From NCBI GenBank assembly GCA_003141815.1, contig PLNQ01000063.1, positions 1 to 44,921 of the forward strand: a stretch of DNA of 44,921 nt, read 5' to 3'. A model generated the notes under the pieces. The model had not been told where the DNA came from. It was given only the letters and a program-made list of their open reading frames with translations, and searched no databases. Positions 1 through 9,083 of the stretch are shown here, piece by piece (the first letter of the stretch is position 1; the number at the start of each line of letters is the position of its first letter). The position numbers and the translations under genes were made by a program. Source of the stretch: Acidimicrobiaceae bacterium. Its GTDB lineage: Bacteria; Actinomycetota; Acidimicrobiia; Acidimicrobiales; RAAP-2.

Positions 1-2
1 AG

Positions 3-197
3 GCGATGTACCGCGCGGCGCGAGCGGCTCGTATCTATGACGGACCCGACGAAGTCCATCGCCAGACGGTGGCTCGTCACGCGCTGAAGAACTACAACGC
101 GTCGGAAGTGCCCTCCGACCACATCCCGACGCGCGCCGCAGCCGCGCGCGAGAAGTTCGCCGACGTGCTGGAGTTCCTCGAGGCCGACTCGGTCTAG
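3..197 (+). CDS. Acyl-CoA dehydrogenase, C-terminal end (5' partial)
   Basis: Only the last 64 or so codons are in the window; the frame is already open at base 3, so the start lies upstream. The segment ARIYDGPDEVHRQTVAR is the conserved C-terminal signature of acyl-CoA dehydrogenases, next to the FAD and the tetramer interface. Members oxidise acyl-CoA to enoyl-CoA and pass electrons to electron-transfer flavoprotein in the cytoplasm. Substrate chain length cannot be judged from this fragment. The TAG stop shares a CTAG palindrome with the stop of the opposing gene, so the two genes overlap tail to tail by four bases. Confidence 0.8.
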   Translation, partial: AMYRAARAARIYDGPDEVHRQTVARHALKNYNASEVPSDHIPTRAAAAREKFADVLEFLEADSV

Positions 198-1147
198 CGC
201 GGCGCGAGGCCTTCTACGGCCTCCTCAAGATTGATGCCGAAGGGCACGATGGCGATGGTGGGTACCTCGACCCCGGCCTCGACGTAGCGCTGCACGTGTT
301 CGCGGCACGCTTCGTAGGATCCGTGGATCACCAGTTCGTCGACGACCGAATCGGGAATGGCTTCGTTAGCCAGTTTGCGATCGCCCGCGGCCCAGGCGTC
401 CCACATAGGCGTTAACGCGTCGCCGCGGCCGAGCCACCGGTGAAACTCGGCGTACGCGTTCACCGTGAGGTACGACGAGATCATCCGTCGCGCGATGAAG
501 CGCGCGGCGTCGTCGTCTTCATTCGGAATGACGAAGAGTCGCGCGGCGATGGTCTTGTCCGCGCCGACCTCGGCGCGACACTGCGCGACGTCGGTGGCGG
601 CGAGCCAATTGAGAATCGCGCCGTCGGCCTCTCGTCCGGCGAGTCGCAACATTCCCGGGCGTAGTGCCCCGAGCAAGATGGGCGGTCGGTTAATCACCGG
701 TCGCGACAACTTGAAGCCGTGTACCTCGAACGTCTCGAAAACGTCGTCAATCTTCTCGCCGTCGAGGGCTCGCTGCACGAAGCGAAGGACGTCGCGCGTC
801 CTCGCGTAGGGCCGGTCGTAGGCAATGCCATTCCAACGCTCCACGACGGGTTCACTCGACGCACCAAGTCCCATCGTGAACCGCCCGCCACTCACTTCGG
901 CCATCGCCGCGATGCTCATGGCCAAGAGTCCCGCCCCGCGAGTGAAAACCGGCGTCACTGCGACACCGAGATTGAGCCGTGACTCGACGATCGCCGCCAC
1001 GGTGAGGGGCGTAAAGCCGTCGGCCCCGTCGACCTCGGCCGACCAGACGTCGGTGTAGCCGAGGTCGGCCAAGCGATGGAACCACTCGCCATGCTCGAGC
1101 AGTGTGACGCCGTCAAAGGGGATCGTCATGCCGTAGCGAGAGGTCAT
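194..1147 (-). CDS. LLM-class F420-dependent oxidoreductase
   Basis: A 317-residue luciferase-like (bacterial luciferase/F420) TIM-barrel protein of usual family length. Family marks are the N-terminal strand MTIPFDGVTLLEHGEWF, the VWSAEVDG segment after the first helix, LNLGVAVTPVFTRGAGLLAM, and the SGGRFTMGLGASSEP loop that contacts the cofactor phosphate. Members move hydride between F420 (or FMN) and a small substrate, which is unknown here. An in-frame ATG at 1129 is an alternative start; an AAAGG directly before the ATG at 1147 is too close to act as a normal ribosome site. It shares the CTAG stop overlap with the acyl-CoA dehydrogenase, so these are convergent genes. Confidence 0.85.
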   Translation of the reverse strand: MTSRYGMTIPFDGVTLLEHGEWFHRLADLGYTDVWSAEVDGADGFTPLTVAAIVESRLNLGVAVTPVFTRGAGLLAMSIAAMAEVSGGRFTMGLGASSEPVVERWNGIAYDRPYARTRDVLRFVQRALDGEKIDDVFETFEVHGFKLSRPVINRPPILLGALRPGMLRLAGREADGAILNWLAATDVAQCRAEVGADKTIAARLFVIPNEDDDAARFIARRMISSYLTVNAYAEFHRWLGRGDALTPMWDAWAAGDRKLANEAIPDSVVDELVIHGSYEACREHVQRYVEAGVEVPTIAIVPFGINLEEAVEGLAPR

Positions 1148-1178
1148 GCCTTTAGTGTTTCAGATGACGCGAGGTCGC

Positions 1179-2021
1179 TCAACGTAAGTAGTCCTGGTCG
1201 TTCGCCTTGGGTACCTCGAGACCGCGGCGTTCGAGGTCGTTCACCCAACGATCGATCAAGGTCTCGAGGATGGTCGCTCGGGCGAAGTGCTTGTCCTCAG
1301 CCGCGATGAGGTCCCAGTGGGCGTGGTGGTGGTCGGTGGAGTCGACCATGAAGTTGAGTGCTTTCAGGTACCCTTCACGTTTTTCGCGATTGCGCCAGTC
1401 ATCGGGGGTCAGTTTCCAGTGCTTCAGTGGGTCGTTTGCGCGATCGTTGAATCGACGGAGCTGTTCTTGGTCGGAGATGTGCAGCCAGAACTTGACGATG
1501 GTGACGTCGGCGTTGAGCAGCATGCGCTCGAATTCGACGATTTCTTGGGCCGATCGCTGGACCGTCTCTTCGTCGATGACGTCCTCGGCCCGTTCTACCA
1601 AGAGCCGTCCGTACCAGGAACGATCGAAGACCGTCATCTCACTAATGCCGGGCAAAACCTCTTGGAACCGCCAGAGGAAGTGGTGGCGGAGCTCTTCTTC
1701 GGTCGGAGGACCTATCGGCACGACCCGGACCTGGCGCGGGTCGATGCTCGCCGTGAGACGACGAATGGCCCCTCCCTTACCCGCGGAGTCGAAGCCTTCG
1801 AAGACCACGACCAGTCCCGGTCCGATGACGTCGCGACGCAAGAGGCCCGCCGTAAGGAGTCGCAGTTGAGTGAGACGGCGCTGCGCACGTCTCACGCGCT
1901 TCTCGGATACGTCCTTACTAAGCGTCTTGGACAGGTCGATGTCGTCGACGCGACTCACGCGCCAGCGCCGTCTGCTCGAAGAGTGTGCACGCGTGCTCCT
2001 TTTGTCCTTAACGTACAGCAC
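1179..2021 (-). CDS. ppk2: Polyphosphate kinase 2 family protein
   Basis: PPK2 enzymes transfer phosphate between polyphosphate and nucleotides in the cytoplasm, usually making NTP or NDP from polyphosphate. The P-loop GFDSAGKGG is at about residues 76-84, the second phosphate/Mg site FDRSWYGR at about 132-139, and the lid segment KHWKLTPDDWRNR near 200. The domain is single, so this is not the fused two-domain polyphosphate:AMP type. The start is unsettled: the GTG at 2021 gives a long basic leader, while a second in-frame GTG near 1958 leaves about 55 residues before the P-loop, more usual for the family. The nucleotide preferred cannot be read from the sequence. Confidence 0.92.
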   Translation of the reverse strand: MLYVKDKRSTRAHSSSRRRWRVSRVDDIDLSKTLSKDVSEKRVRRAQRRLTQLRLLTAGLLRRDVIGPGLVVVFEGFDSAGKGGAIRRLTASIDPRQVRVVPIGPPTEEELRHHFLWRFQEVLPGISEMTVFDRSWYGRLLVERAEDVIDEETVQRSAQEIVEFERMLLNADVTIVKFWLHISDQEQLRRFNDRANDPLKHWKLTPDDWRNREKREGYLKALNFMVDSTDHHHAHWDLIAAEDKHFARATILETLIDRWVNDLERRGLEVPKANDQDYLR

Positions 2022-2096
2022 GGTCAGTCGCCGGGTGAACGGGCCCGACGGTTACGGCTCCTTAGGATGTAGCAGGCCACATAACGAGAGACGGCA

Positions 2097-3203
2097 ATGC
2101 GAAAGATAGTGCTCCTGGTCACCGTCGCGGCGTTGCTCGCCGGCGCTGCGCTCTCGTGGAGTCGTCGTGGCTCAGCGATGTCCGCGACGTATAACACGAC
2201 AAGCGCGAACGTGTCGCTCGCCAGTTCGACGGCGACCACGACGACCACGACGACCACGACGACCACGACGACAACAACAGCAACTTCAACAGCAACTTCA
2301 ACAACAACTTCAACAACAACGACACCGCCGTTGTCGATGCCCCAACCCGTATGTTTCAACCACACGAAGTCGGGTGGCGCTGGCGCGCCCATACCGATCG
2401 AGGTCTGCAAGCCCTGGCAGGCGAAGGACACTTGGTCGGGATCGACGTCGTCGATCTATACGACGGCCTTTCGACCCAACGTCACGCAGCCGAGCGTGAT
2501 CGCCTACGCCTCGTGGATTCGCACGTCAACGACGGACCTCGCGCTCTACCTCGGCTACGAGGGACCGGGAACGACGACGTTGCCGCGCGGACCCGAAGAG
2601 GTACCCCCGACGGTGACGAATCGCCTTCTCGCGACATTCAACTCTGGCTTCTACGAGAAGGACCTCGCCGCCGGTTTCTACACCAATCGCACGCTTTACT
2701 ATCCGATGGTGAACGGCCTCGCGACCGTGGAGCGTTTCACCAACGGTCGCGTCAACGTCGTTCGTTGGACCGGTGGTCCGCGACCAGCGGGGAACATTCT
2801 CATGGCTCGTCAGAACCTTCCGCTGCTCGTGAACGTGGGCGCCGTGACGCCGCTGTCGGCGAACAACGCCGCGTGGGGACCGACGCTCGGCGGCGTGCCG
2901 GCGGTGTGGCGTTCGGCGCTTGGCGTCGATGTCAACGGCAACTTGATCTACGTCGCCGCATCGTTCCAGACGTCGGCGTCACTCGCGGCGCTGATGGTGC
3001 GCTTGCACGCGGTACGGGCCATGCAGCTCGACATCAATCCCGCGTGGCCGATTCTCGTCACCTACGGCGGGGCAGGGGCGCAAAGCCCGTCGCTCTTCGT
3101 CGCCAACCCCAACCAGGTTGCGTCGCGATTCCTCTCCGTCAGTAAGAAGGACTTCTTCGCCATCTACGTGTCACGTAGACCCGGTGAACCTCAGCCGTGG
3201 TAG
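2097..3203 (+). CDS. Secreted phosphodiester glycosidase (NAGPA/DUF2233)-like protein with Thr-rich linker
   Basis: 368 residues. A signal peptide (MRKIVLLVTVAALLAGAALS, residues 1-20) is followed by a low-complexity Thr/Ser stretch at about 41-77 and a globular domain. FNSGFY (181-186), the SALGVDVNGNLIYVAA strand and MQLDINP near 305 match the core of the phosphodiester glycosidase family related to the enzyme that uncovers mannose-6-phosphate. The Thr stretch would act as a flexible linker that holds the domain away from the membrane or wall. Substrate is unknown; the neighbouring glycosyltransferase and YfhO genes make an extracellular glycan plausible, but that is inference. It is divergent from ppk2 with 75 bases between them. 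Confidence 0.8.
   Translation: MRKIVLLVTVAALLAGAALSWSRRGSAMSATYNTTSANVSLASSTATTTTTTTTTTTTTTTATSTATSTTTSTTTTPPLSMPQPVCFNHTKSGGAGAPIPIEVCKPWQAKDTWSGSTSSIYTTAFRPNVTQPSVIAYASWIRTSTTDLALYLGYEGPGTTTLPRGPEEVPPTVTNRLLATFNSGFYEKDLAAGFYTNRTLYYPMVNGLATVERFTNGRVNVVRWTGGPRPAGNILMARQNLPLLVNVGAVTPLSANNAAWGPTLGGVPAVWRSALGVDVNGNLIYVAASFQTSASLAALMVRLHAVRAMQLDINPAWPILVTYGGAGAQSPSLFVANPNQVASRFLSVSKKDFFAIYVSRRPGEPQPW
2232..2325 (+). repeat. In-frame ACC/ACG and ACA/ACT trinucleotide repeat tract
   Basis: Two adjoining short tandem arrays: a hexanucleotide CGACCA array at about 2232-2272, then an AACTTCAACA-type array at about 2277-2325. Both are read as Thr with a few Ala and Ser codons inside the secreted protein. 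Copy-number change by six or twelve bases would change linker length without breaking the frame. Confidence 0.85.
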
Positions 3204-3265
3204 GGCGGCACGAATCTAAGACACCTAGGAGGTCGCCGTGGCTTCTTCGCTCGGCGATCACGGGA

Positions 3266-5518
3266 CTAGCTCTGATGACGACCGCGACGCGTGATGAAAG
3301 AGACCCGCTCGTTGACGAACGAACCGATCAAGAAAAGGCACGCGAGGAGGCCGGCGAGAAGGGCGTAGCGCTCGTGTGGCGGGAAGAAGCTGTACTCAAC
3401 CACCGAGTGTCCGTTTGGAAGGTCAATCTGTTGGTAGACACCGTCGATGGTTGTAATCGTGGCGGGTTTCCCGTTCACGGTCGCCTTCCAGCCGTTCATC
3501 GAGAGTTCGGTGCGCAGAAGCGTCGCGCCCGGCTTCGAGCAGTTCACCGTCGCCACGTTGTCGTTCGTGCTCGACACCGTGCACGACGACGTTGAAGTGG
3601 AGAATAACCCTCGCGGATTGGGAAGCTGATAGACACTGGCCAGCGTCCCGGAGAAGACCTTTGTCACGCCGAGTTTTGTGAGGGCCGGCGACAAGACGAC
3701 CTGGATTGGGATGAGGAGGTACTTAACCGAAGCGTTTTCGTAGGCTTGGAAGTGCGTCGCGAGTTCGGCCTCTTGCTTCTCGACGCCCTGCAGGCCGCCC
3801 TTGATGACGAACTGGTTGCCGGGAGTGAGACCGGGATAGAGATTCTGCTCAATGAAGTTCTTGAAATTTTGCGGGTAGGGCAGGTCGATCGAGGAGAGCG
3901 AGTTCAGTCCGAACTCCGTGCCCCAGTTCGGATAGAGGACCGCGAAGTCCACGAAGCGATATTGGCCCTCATGTTGCTGGAGATATTGGATCGGCGCGTA
4001 GTCAATGTTGATCTCTTTGGGCGAGCCCACGGTCGGCACGATGAACAAGAGGAGCGCCTCGCCCACGACGACGAGCGCAATCAGTAGTGGCGTGATTCGA
4101 GCCTTGTAGAACCGACTCACGATGAGCAGAAGCGCCAGCGCGATGAAGGGTATGAGGTCGAGGCCAATGAGGATGATGCGGGCCTTGTGCGAAAGGACGA
4201 CGCCCTTGTTGTACGGGCGCGCTTCGTTTGCACACCACAACAACACGAACACCATCAGTACAGTCGTCGACGTTAGGAGCCGCTTCGCTTTCGTACTTTG
4301 TGTGAAGTCGACTAGGCCGAACCCCGCCAGGACCACGACTGCCATCTCGCAACTGGGCATGATGTAGCGCGGGAATGCCGCGGTGCTGACGAGGGGGATG
4401 AGGTTCCACAACACGCGAAAGTGCAGGAAGTCCAGGGCCCCGGCGAGTCCCACGAGGGTCCACACCGCGAGAAAGATGCGCAGCGCGCGATGGCGCGAGC
4501 CAAAGAGTCCGACGATCGCCACGGCGCAGATGCTGGCCCCGAAGTAGCCACCGATCTCACCCCACACCGAGGGCACGTTGGTGCTGTTGAAGATAGTGCC
4601 GTACACGTAGGGATCGAAGAAGGCCGAGATCGCTTGCGTGGGCAGGCGGACGACGCCAAGGACGGCGGCGGTGTGGCTACCCACGAACGCGACCTTCATG
4701 AAGTCGTAGAACGGCACAAGGATGGGTAGTGAGAGCACGATCCCGACGAGACCACCAAGACCGAGGCGGCGCAGTACCCGCAAGCGCTGCTCGCTCGGCA
4801 CGGCGAAGAGTCGAAGAATGGCCCACGCCCCCGCGAAGAGGCCGTCGAAGTAGGCGACCTCGGGAAAGCCGGCGTACATCGATAGCGCGAGGGCGATCGC
4901 CGCGATGTACCATCCCCGTTTGGACGTACTCGGGGCACTTTCAATGATCATCTCGATGCCGAGGAGCAGCATTGGTAGGAACGCCACGGGGTTGAGCACG
5001 GAGTTGCCGAGCCAGGCGTAGGTACCGTTCAGGGCGAAGAGCATGCCGGCGACCGTGGCCATGAAGATCGGCATCGAAAGCCGGCGAGCGAGAAAATAGG
5101 TTGAAATTCCAGCAATCACCTCGAGAGTGACGTGGAACCAGACGAGACCTGACGAGAGGGCGAAGAGCAGGGTGAGGGGGAAGAGCGCCGCGGACTGCAT
5201 TTCGCCGGCGAGCGGTTGACCGAGACCTTCGAAGTAGTTCCACCACGGCATGTGACCGTGCAACAAGTCGGTCGCCGCCTGGTGACCCAGTGACTGCGTG
5301 ATGAAGCCGACGTTCGGGTCGATCGCCTGTCGGCTGCAGACCAAGCGACAGAGGTGTTGCGAGATGCCAGCCGTCCAAGAGATGGGATCGTTGTTCCCCA
5401 AACCGAGGACGTAGATGGCGTTGCCCGCGAGCACCGTGAGGACGATGAGCACGACGGGAACTGTCCAAGAGGGAAGTCGGCGGTAGAAGTCGGCTACCCG
5501 TTCCCTCATCAAATTCAC
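3266..5518 (-). CDS. YfhO-family polytopic membrane protein
   Basis: 750 residues with about a dozen hydrophobic segments over the first 470 residues, one final helix (about 720-738) and a soluble domain between. The N-terminal half has the GT-C-like layout seen in YfhO proteins: a first helix, an extracytoplasmic loop with HMPWWNYFEGLGQPLAGE, then repeated helices. The C-terminal extracellular part ends with MNGWKATVNGKPATI and LPNGHSVVEYSFFPP, which closely follows the YfhO pattern. Family members are linked to glycosylation of wall polymers. An ATG at 5509 (codon 4) has AAGG at better spacing than the GTG at 5518. It lies 44 bases behind the glycosyltransferase gene on the same strand, probably one transcript. 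Confidence 0.85.
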   Translation of the reverse strand: MNLMRERVADFYRRLPSWTVPVVLIVLTVLAGNAIYVLGLGNNDPISWTAGISQHLCRLVCSRQAIDPNVGFITQSLGHQAATDLLHGHMPWWNYFEGLGQPLAGEMQSAALFPLTLLFALSSGLVWFHVTLEVIAGISTYFLARRLSMPIFMATVAGMLFALNGTYAWLGNSVLNPVAFLPMLLLGIEMIIESAPSTSKRGWYIAAIALALSMYAGFPEVAYFDGLFAGAWAILRLFAVPSEQRLRVLRRLGLGGLVGIVLSLPILVPFYDFMKVAFVGSHTAAVLGVVRLPTQAISAFFDPYVYGTIFNSTNVPSVWGEIGGYFGASICAVAIVGLFGSRHRALRIFLAVWTLVGLAGALDFLHFRVLWNLIPLVSTAAFPRYIMPSCEMAVVVLAGFGLVDFTQSTKAKRLLTSTTVLMVFVLLWCANEARPYNKGVVLSHKARIILIGLDLIPFIALALLLIVSRFYKARITPLLIALVVVGEALLLFIVPTVGSPKEINIDYAPIQYLQQHEGQYRFVDFAVLYPNWGTEFGLNSLSSIDLPYPQNFKNFIEQNLYPGLTPGNQFVIKGGLQGVEKQEAELATHFQAYENASVKYLLIPIQVVLSPALTKLGVTKVFSGTLASVYQLPNPRGLFSTSTSSCTVSSTNDNVATVNCSKPGATLLRTELSMNGWKATVNGKPATITTIDGVYQQIDLPNGHSVVEYSFFPPHERYALLAGLLACLFLIGSFVNERVSFITRRGRHQS

Positions 5519-5562
5519 GTCCTTAGGTTACAAGGGACGCCAAGTCACTCGGGGACTGCGAT

Positions 5563-7269
5563 TTAGCGCAAAAGATAGAACATCTTCTCTCCCAAGAGCA
5601 ACAGCGACTCGGGGAAGTAGGGATCACGGAACGAGTTAAAGATGTCCCAGCGTTTGACGAATCGGTCCCGGTCGTCGATGGGATCGAGGTCCCCGCGCGA
5701 GGCGCCCACGTGGTGATAGAGCTGTACGTCCGGGGTGTAGATCACGTAGCGATCTTCCATCTGGGCTCGCAGACAGATGTCCACGTCATTCATGACGACC
5801 TTCAGTTGTTCGTCCATCCCACCTAGTAACTGCCAGAATTCGCGTTGAACCATCTGCACCGCGCCAGTGACGGCCGCGACGTCACGGGTAGCCGATGAGA
5901 AGTAGTCGACGTGGGCGTAGTTGGAGTCCGTGCGCAAGTGTTGAGGGTAGGGCGCGATGATGATGCTCTCGTGTTCGCGACGGCCCTCGCGATCGAGGAG
6001 GCACGCGCCGACAATACCGACGTCAGGCAGCGAGGCCAGCGCGATCAGTTGCTCGAGCCAGTCGGGCGTCACGATGATCGTGTCGTTATTGAGGGTGACT
6101 ATATAGTCAGCGCTTGAGTGGTTGACGCCTCGGTTGATGATCTTGGCGTAGTTAAAGGGTCCGGGACAAGGAATGACGCTGTACTTTGTCGAGTTGAAGT
6201 ACTCGAGCGACGCTGGCTCCACGGAGTCGTTGTCGAGAATGATGATGTCGTAGTTCTGGTACGTCGTCTTCTCTTCGATGGACGTAATGCACTGTTCGAC
6301 GAGATCGATTCGATCGCGCGTGGGGATGATGATGTCGATGCTCGGCGAGGGTGTCGGCGCCTCGAGCGACCAGCGAACGAGGCCCGGCAACGCACCGGGC
6401 GTCACTGTGCCGTGCCATTCGCGTCGATCGATCGCGGCTTGAACGATGCGACACGTGTCGCCGTTGAGGTGCGCCGCGTCGAAGGAACTCGGTACACGGC
6501 CGGCGGCCAACACGATCGTCACGTGGTGAAATCGAGCCTTGGCCTCGCTGAGTTTCAGGTAGACGTCGTGCTCAAAGGCCCATCCGGCATCGGGCGAGAA
6601 TCCGCCAACGCGAAAAAGTGTCTCGACCCGTAGAAGTGCGGGTCGACCGACGACGTTGTAGCTGAGCAACGTGTGCGGTGCGACGGTCGGACTTTTCAAG
6701 ATCGGCGCGAACTCATTCGGTCCGGGCTCGTCGCCGAAGACGACGTCATCAACCTTCGTGACGTGCGCCAACAACTTCGCCACGCTGTAACGGCGACTTT
6801 CTTCGCTCAACGACTTATCTGCAAGAAAGAGCCACTCCGACGTCGTTTCGTTGAGCACGTCGTTGAGCGTATTAATGAGATCGCTGGAGGAGGCCGTGCT
6901 CTCGTCGATTTCGAAGATGACGACGTCGTTATCGTCGAAGTTGATGGTCGCCAGTTCGTGGTCGTAATCGATCGTGAGGGGTCGATAGTTAATTGGAAAA
7001 ATCGTGGCGGCCTTGGAGGCGACGACCCGAGTGACCTTGGCGACGTTCCTCCTTCGACGAAGTCGCAGCACCTTCAGCATTGGTCGAAAGATGAATCGCG
7101 CGACGTGGTAGCGCCAGGTATCCTCGCCGAGAATTCTTCCGGCGGTACGTTGGAATCGAGTGCCGGACATAAGGCGAATCTGTTTGTGAAACGCAACCCA
7201 ACGTCGCCTAATGTCTTCAGCGGTGATCGGCGGCGTAGTCTCGTCGTCGAATCGTTGCAGGAGTGCCAA
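5563..7269 (-). CDS. Glycosyltransferase family 2 protein with two GT2-like regions
   Basis: 568 residues. The C-terminal part (about 315-545) is a canonical GT-A domain: IIIPTRDRIDLVEQCI at its start, the metal/nucleotide segment VTLNNDTIIVTPDWLEQL, and the acceptor-side GGMDEQLKVVMNDVDICLRA. The N-terminal part (about 85-260) looks like a second, decayed GT2 fold with EWLFLADKSLSE and FRVGGFSPDAGWAFEHDVYL but no clear DXD motif. It probably adds a sugar to a polysaccharide or lipid carrier at the inner face of the membrane. The TTG start at 7269 is uncertain; no strong ribosome site is visible. The YfhO gene follows after 44 bases. Confidence 0.85.
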   Translation of the reverse strand: MALLQRFDDETTPPITAEDIRRRWVAFHKQIRLMSGTRFQRTAGRILGEDTWRYHVARFIFRPMLKVLRLRRRRNVAKVTRVVASKAATIFPINYRPLTIDYDHELATINFDDNDVVIFEIDESTASSSDLINTLNDVLNETTSEWLFLADKSLSEESRRYSVAKLLAHVTKVDDVVFGDEPGPNEFAPILKSPTVAPHTLLSYNVVGRPALLRVETLFRVGGFSPDAGWAFEHDVYLKLSEAKARFHHVTIVLAAGRVPSSFDAAHLNGDTCRIVQAAIDRREWHGTVTPGALPGLVRWSLEAPTPSPSIDIIIPTRDRIDLVEQCITSIEEKTTYQNYDIIILDNDSVEPASLEYFNSTKYSVIPCPGPFNYAKIINRGVNHSSADYIVTLNNDTIIVTPDWLEQLIALASLPDVGIVGACLLDREGRREHESIIIAPYPQHLRTDSNYAHVDYFSSATRDVAAVTGAVQMVQREFWQLLGGMDEQLKVVMNDVDICLRAQMEDRYVIYTPDVQLYHHVGASRGDLDPIDDRDRFVKRWDIFNSFRDPYFPESLLLLGEKMFYLLR

Positions 7270-7566
7270 GTTCTTGTCTTTCTCGTTACGCGCAGCCGGA
7301 ATGACTTATTGGCGTCTCAGCCAATTTTAGTGGCGGTGGTACGCGCCACCGTGAACCGGGGGCTCCATCCTCGTCGATTAAGGGATTTCGAGACAATTGG
7401 TTCAATTAGTGGTCGCGTGTCACGTGGTGGTCACGTCGAGCGAGGTGAAGTGTGCGAGCGCGAGATTTTATCGGTGTCCTCAAGAAGCCGGTCAAGTCTC
7501 CCAGTAAGTGCTACATATCGGCACCTGTTTTTTTACGCCTGCCAGAGGAATAGGAGAGTTGTTGCC
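7270..7566. other. Divergent intergenic region between glycosyltransferase and APC permease genes
   Basis: No gene is supported in these 297 bases. Visible elements are a hairpin with a 6-bp stem (CGGTGG/CCACCG, 7334-7351), a direct repeat TCACGT at 7420-7425 and 7431-7436 (11-base period, one helical turn), a direct repeat CAATT at 7394 and 7403, and a T7 run at about 7528. A TGC-TACATA sequence before the T run could be an extended -10 box for the permease. All functional readings are tentative. Confidence 0.35.
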
Positions 7567-9024
7567 ATGACGGACACCCTGGAGGCTCCAACCGACGACT
7601 CTTCTGAACACAGTCTTCGCCCCGGCGTTCTCGGACTTTTCGACTCCGTCATCATGGGTGTCGCAGGTGTAGCGCCGGGTTACTCCATCGCCGCAACGAC
7701 CGCGATTTTGTTCGGTGCCGTCCTCCTGGGTGGCGCGGCGGCGTTGTTGTACTGCGGTGTCGCCATGTTTGGCATCGTGTTCGCCTTCAGTTATCTCGGG
7801 CGAGTCGAGTCGAACGCCGGGGCCAGTTACTCATGGGTCCGCCGGGCTCTGCACCCAGTGTTGGGATTCATGTCGGACTGGGCCGTCATAGTGTCGGCCC
7901 TCATCTTCATGGTCATCGCGACCGTTCCCGCCGGCGCCAACATCCGCGGTCTTTTTTCGGCGAGTGCCTCGAACGACAAGGTCGAAGTAACCCTCGTCGG
8001 TGCCGTTTTCTTTCTCCTCATGGTCGCCGCCGTGGCGGCCGGGGTCACTATCACGGTGACCGTGCAGATCGTCATGTCGTGTGTCGAGATTTTCATCCTC
8101 CTACTCTTCGCGGCACTGGCAATATTCCACGGACATCACGTTCATCCGTTCTCGTGGCACTGGCTTTCACCCACCGTCTTCCACGGCCAAGCGGGCTTCT
8201 TGAAGGGTGCGCTCGTCGCCGCCTTCTACTACTGGGGCTGGGACGTCACCGCTAACTTGAACGAAGAGACGAAGAGCGCGAAGAAGACGCCAGGCCTCGG
8301 CGCCATGATCGGGATCATTTTCGTCTTCCTACTTTTCGAAGTGTTCACCATCGCTACCAACATGGTCTTGACCGCAGGTCAGATCAACAGCAATTCGGCC
8401 GACGTCCTCAGCACCTTGGGCCAACAAGTGTGGCACGGTAACCCCGGCAAGATCATCGTGCTCGCGGTCGTGTTGTTGACTGTCGCCACGCTGGAGACGA
8501 CACTTATTCAGGTCACGCGAACGCTCTTCGCGATGGGACGTGACAACACGTTGCCCAAGCGCCTTGGAACCGTCCACCCCACGAGAAAGACGCCCATCGT
8601 CGCGACCCTCGTCGTTATGGTGCTTTCGTTGGCGCTCTTCGTCGGATCCCAGTCCTTTCACTCCATCAATTCGATTATGAGTGACGGCGTCAATGCCATC
8701 GGATTGCAAATCTGCATCTACTACTCCTTGGCCGGGCTCGCCGTGGTCGTGCTGTACCGCAAACAACTCCTCCTCTCGGTGTCGAACTTCATCTTCATGG
8801 GACTGTGGCCCTTCATCGGCGCCGTCTTCATGGCGTACCTCTTCATCAAGTCGATCCCGTCTCTGTACTCATCGAATCCCGCGCAAGTGTGGATTGGACT
8901 CGGCGCCATGGCGCTCGGCCTGATCCCGATGTTCTACTACTGGGCGAGGCACAATCCGTACTACAAAATGCCCGTAAAGGAAGATCGAATCGCGGTGCTG
9001 GAAGAGTTCGAGCAGAATCTCTAG
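7567..9024 (+). CDS. APC-family amino acid permease
   Basis: 485 residues with 12 predicted membrane helices. The first helix carries the APC signature LFDSVIMGVAGVAPGYSIAA, where the unwound Gly-rich part binds the substrate amino/carboxylate groups; VESNAGASYSWVRR marks helix 3 and YYWGWDVTANLNEETK helix 6. The family drives amino-acid or amine uptake with protons or by exchange. The start is fixed by AGGAATAGGAGAG just upstream and by a normal N-terminal length; the open frame continues far upstream but is not coding there. Closest in the window is the second permease at 13.5-15.0 kb, so two paralogs are present. Substrate is unknown. Confidence 0.9.
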   Translation: MTDTLEAPTDDSSEHSLRPGVLGLFDSVIMGVAGVAPGYSIAATTAILFGAVLLGGAAALLYCGVAMFGIVFAFSYLGRVESNAGASYSWVRRALHPVLGFMSDWAVIVSALIFMVIATVPAGANIRGLFSASASNDKVEVTLVGAVFFLLMVAAVAAGVTITVTVQIVMSCVEIFILLLFAALAIFHGHHVHPFSWHWLSPTVFHGQAGFLKGALVAAFYYWGWDVTANLNEETKSAKKTPGLGAMIGIIFVFLLFEVFTIATNMVLTAGQINSNSADVLSTLGQQVWHGNPGKIIVLAVVLLTVATLETTLIQVTRTLFAMGRDNTLPKRLGTVHPTRKTPIVATLVVMVLSLALFVGSQSFHSINSIMSDGVNAIGLQICIYYSLAGLAVVVLYRKQLLLSVSNFIFMGLWPFIGAVFMAYLFIKSIPSLYSSNPAQVWIGLGAMALGLIPMFYYWARHNPYYKMPVKEDRIAVLEEFEQNL

Positions 9025-9083
9025 TCGCGAGGATTCGAGCGTCTTGGCGTTGCCGCGTTCGTGAGAGCGTCCAAGATGTAGTC

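Noticed and set aside
1287-2072. Long plus-strand frame opposite the polyphosphate kinase.
   Set aside because: It mirrors the kinase codons, has no family motif, and the opposite strand is clearly the gene.
2232-2325. Tandem repeats that could be mistaken for a CRISPR array.
   Set aside because: Units are six to twelve bases with no unique spacers and are translated as a Thr linker.
2351-3145. Long plus-strand frame of 264 codons inside the glycosidase-like gene.
   Set aside because: Arg/Asp-rich shadow in another frame with no motif or start signal.
6673-7566. Upstream extension of the first APC permease frame.
   Set aside because: It lies opposite the glycosyltransferase and shows no permease similarity; the ribosome site before ATG 7567 marks the real start.
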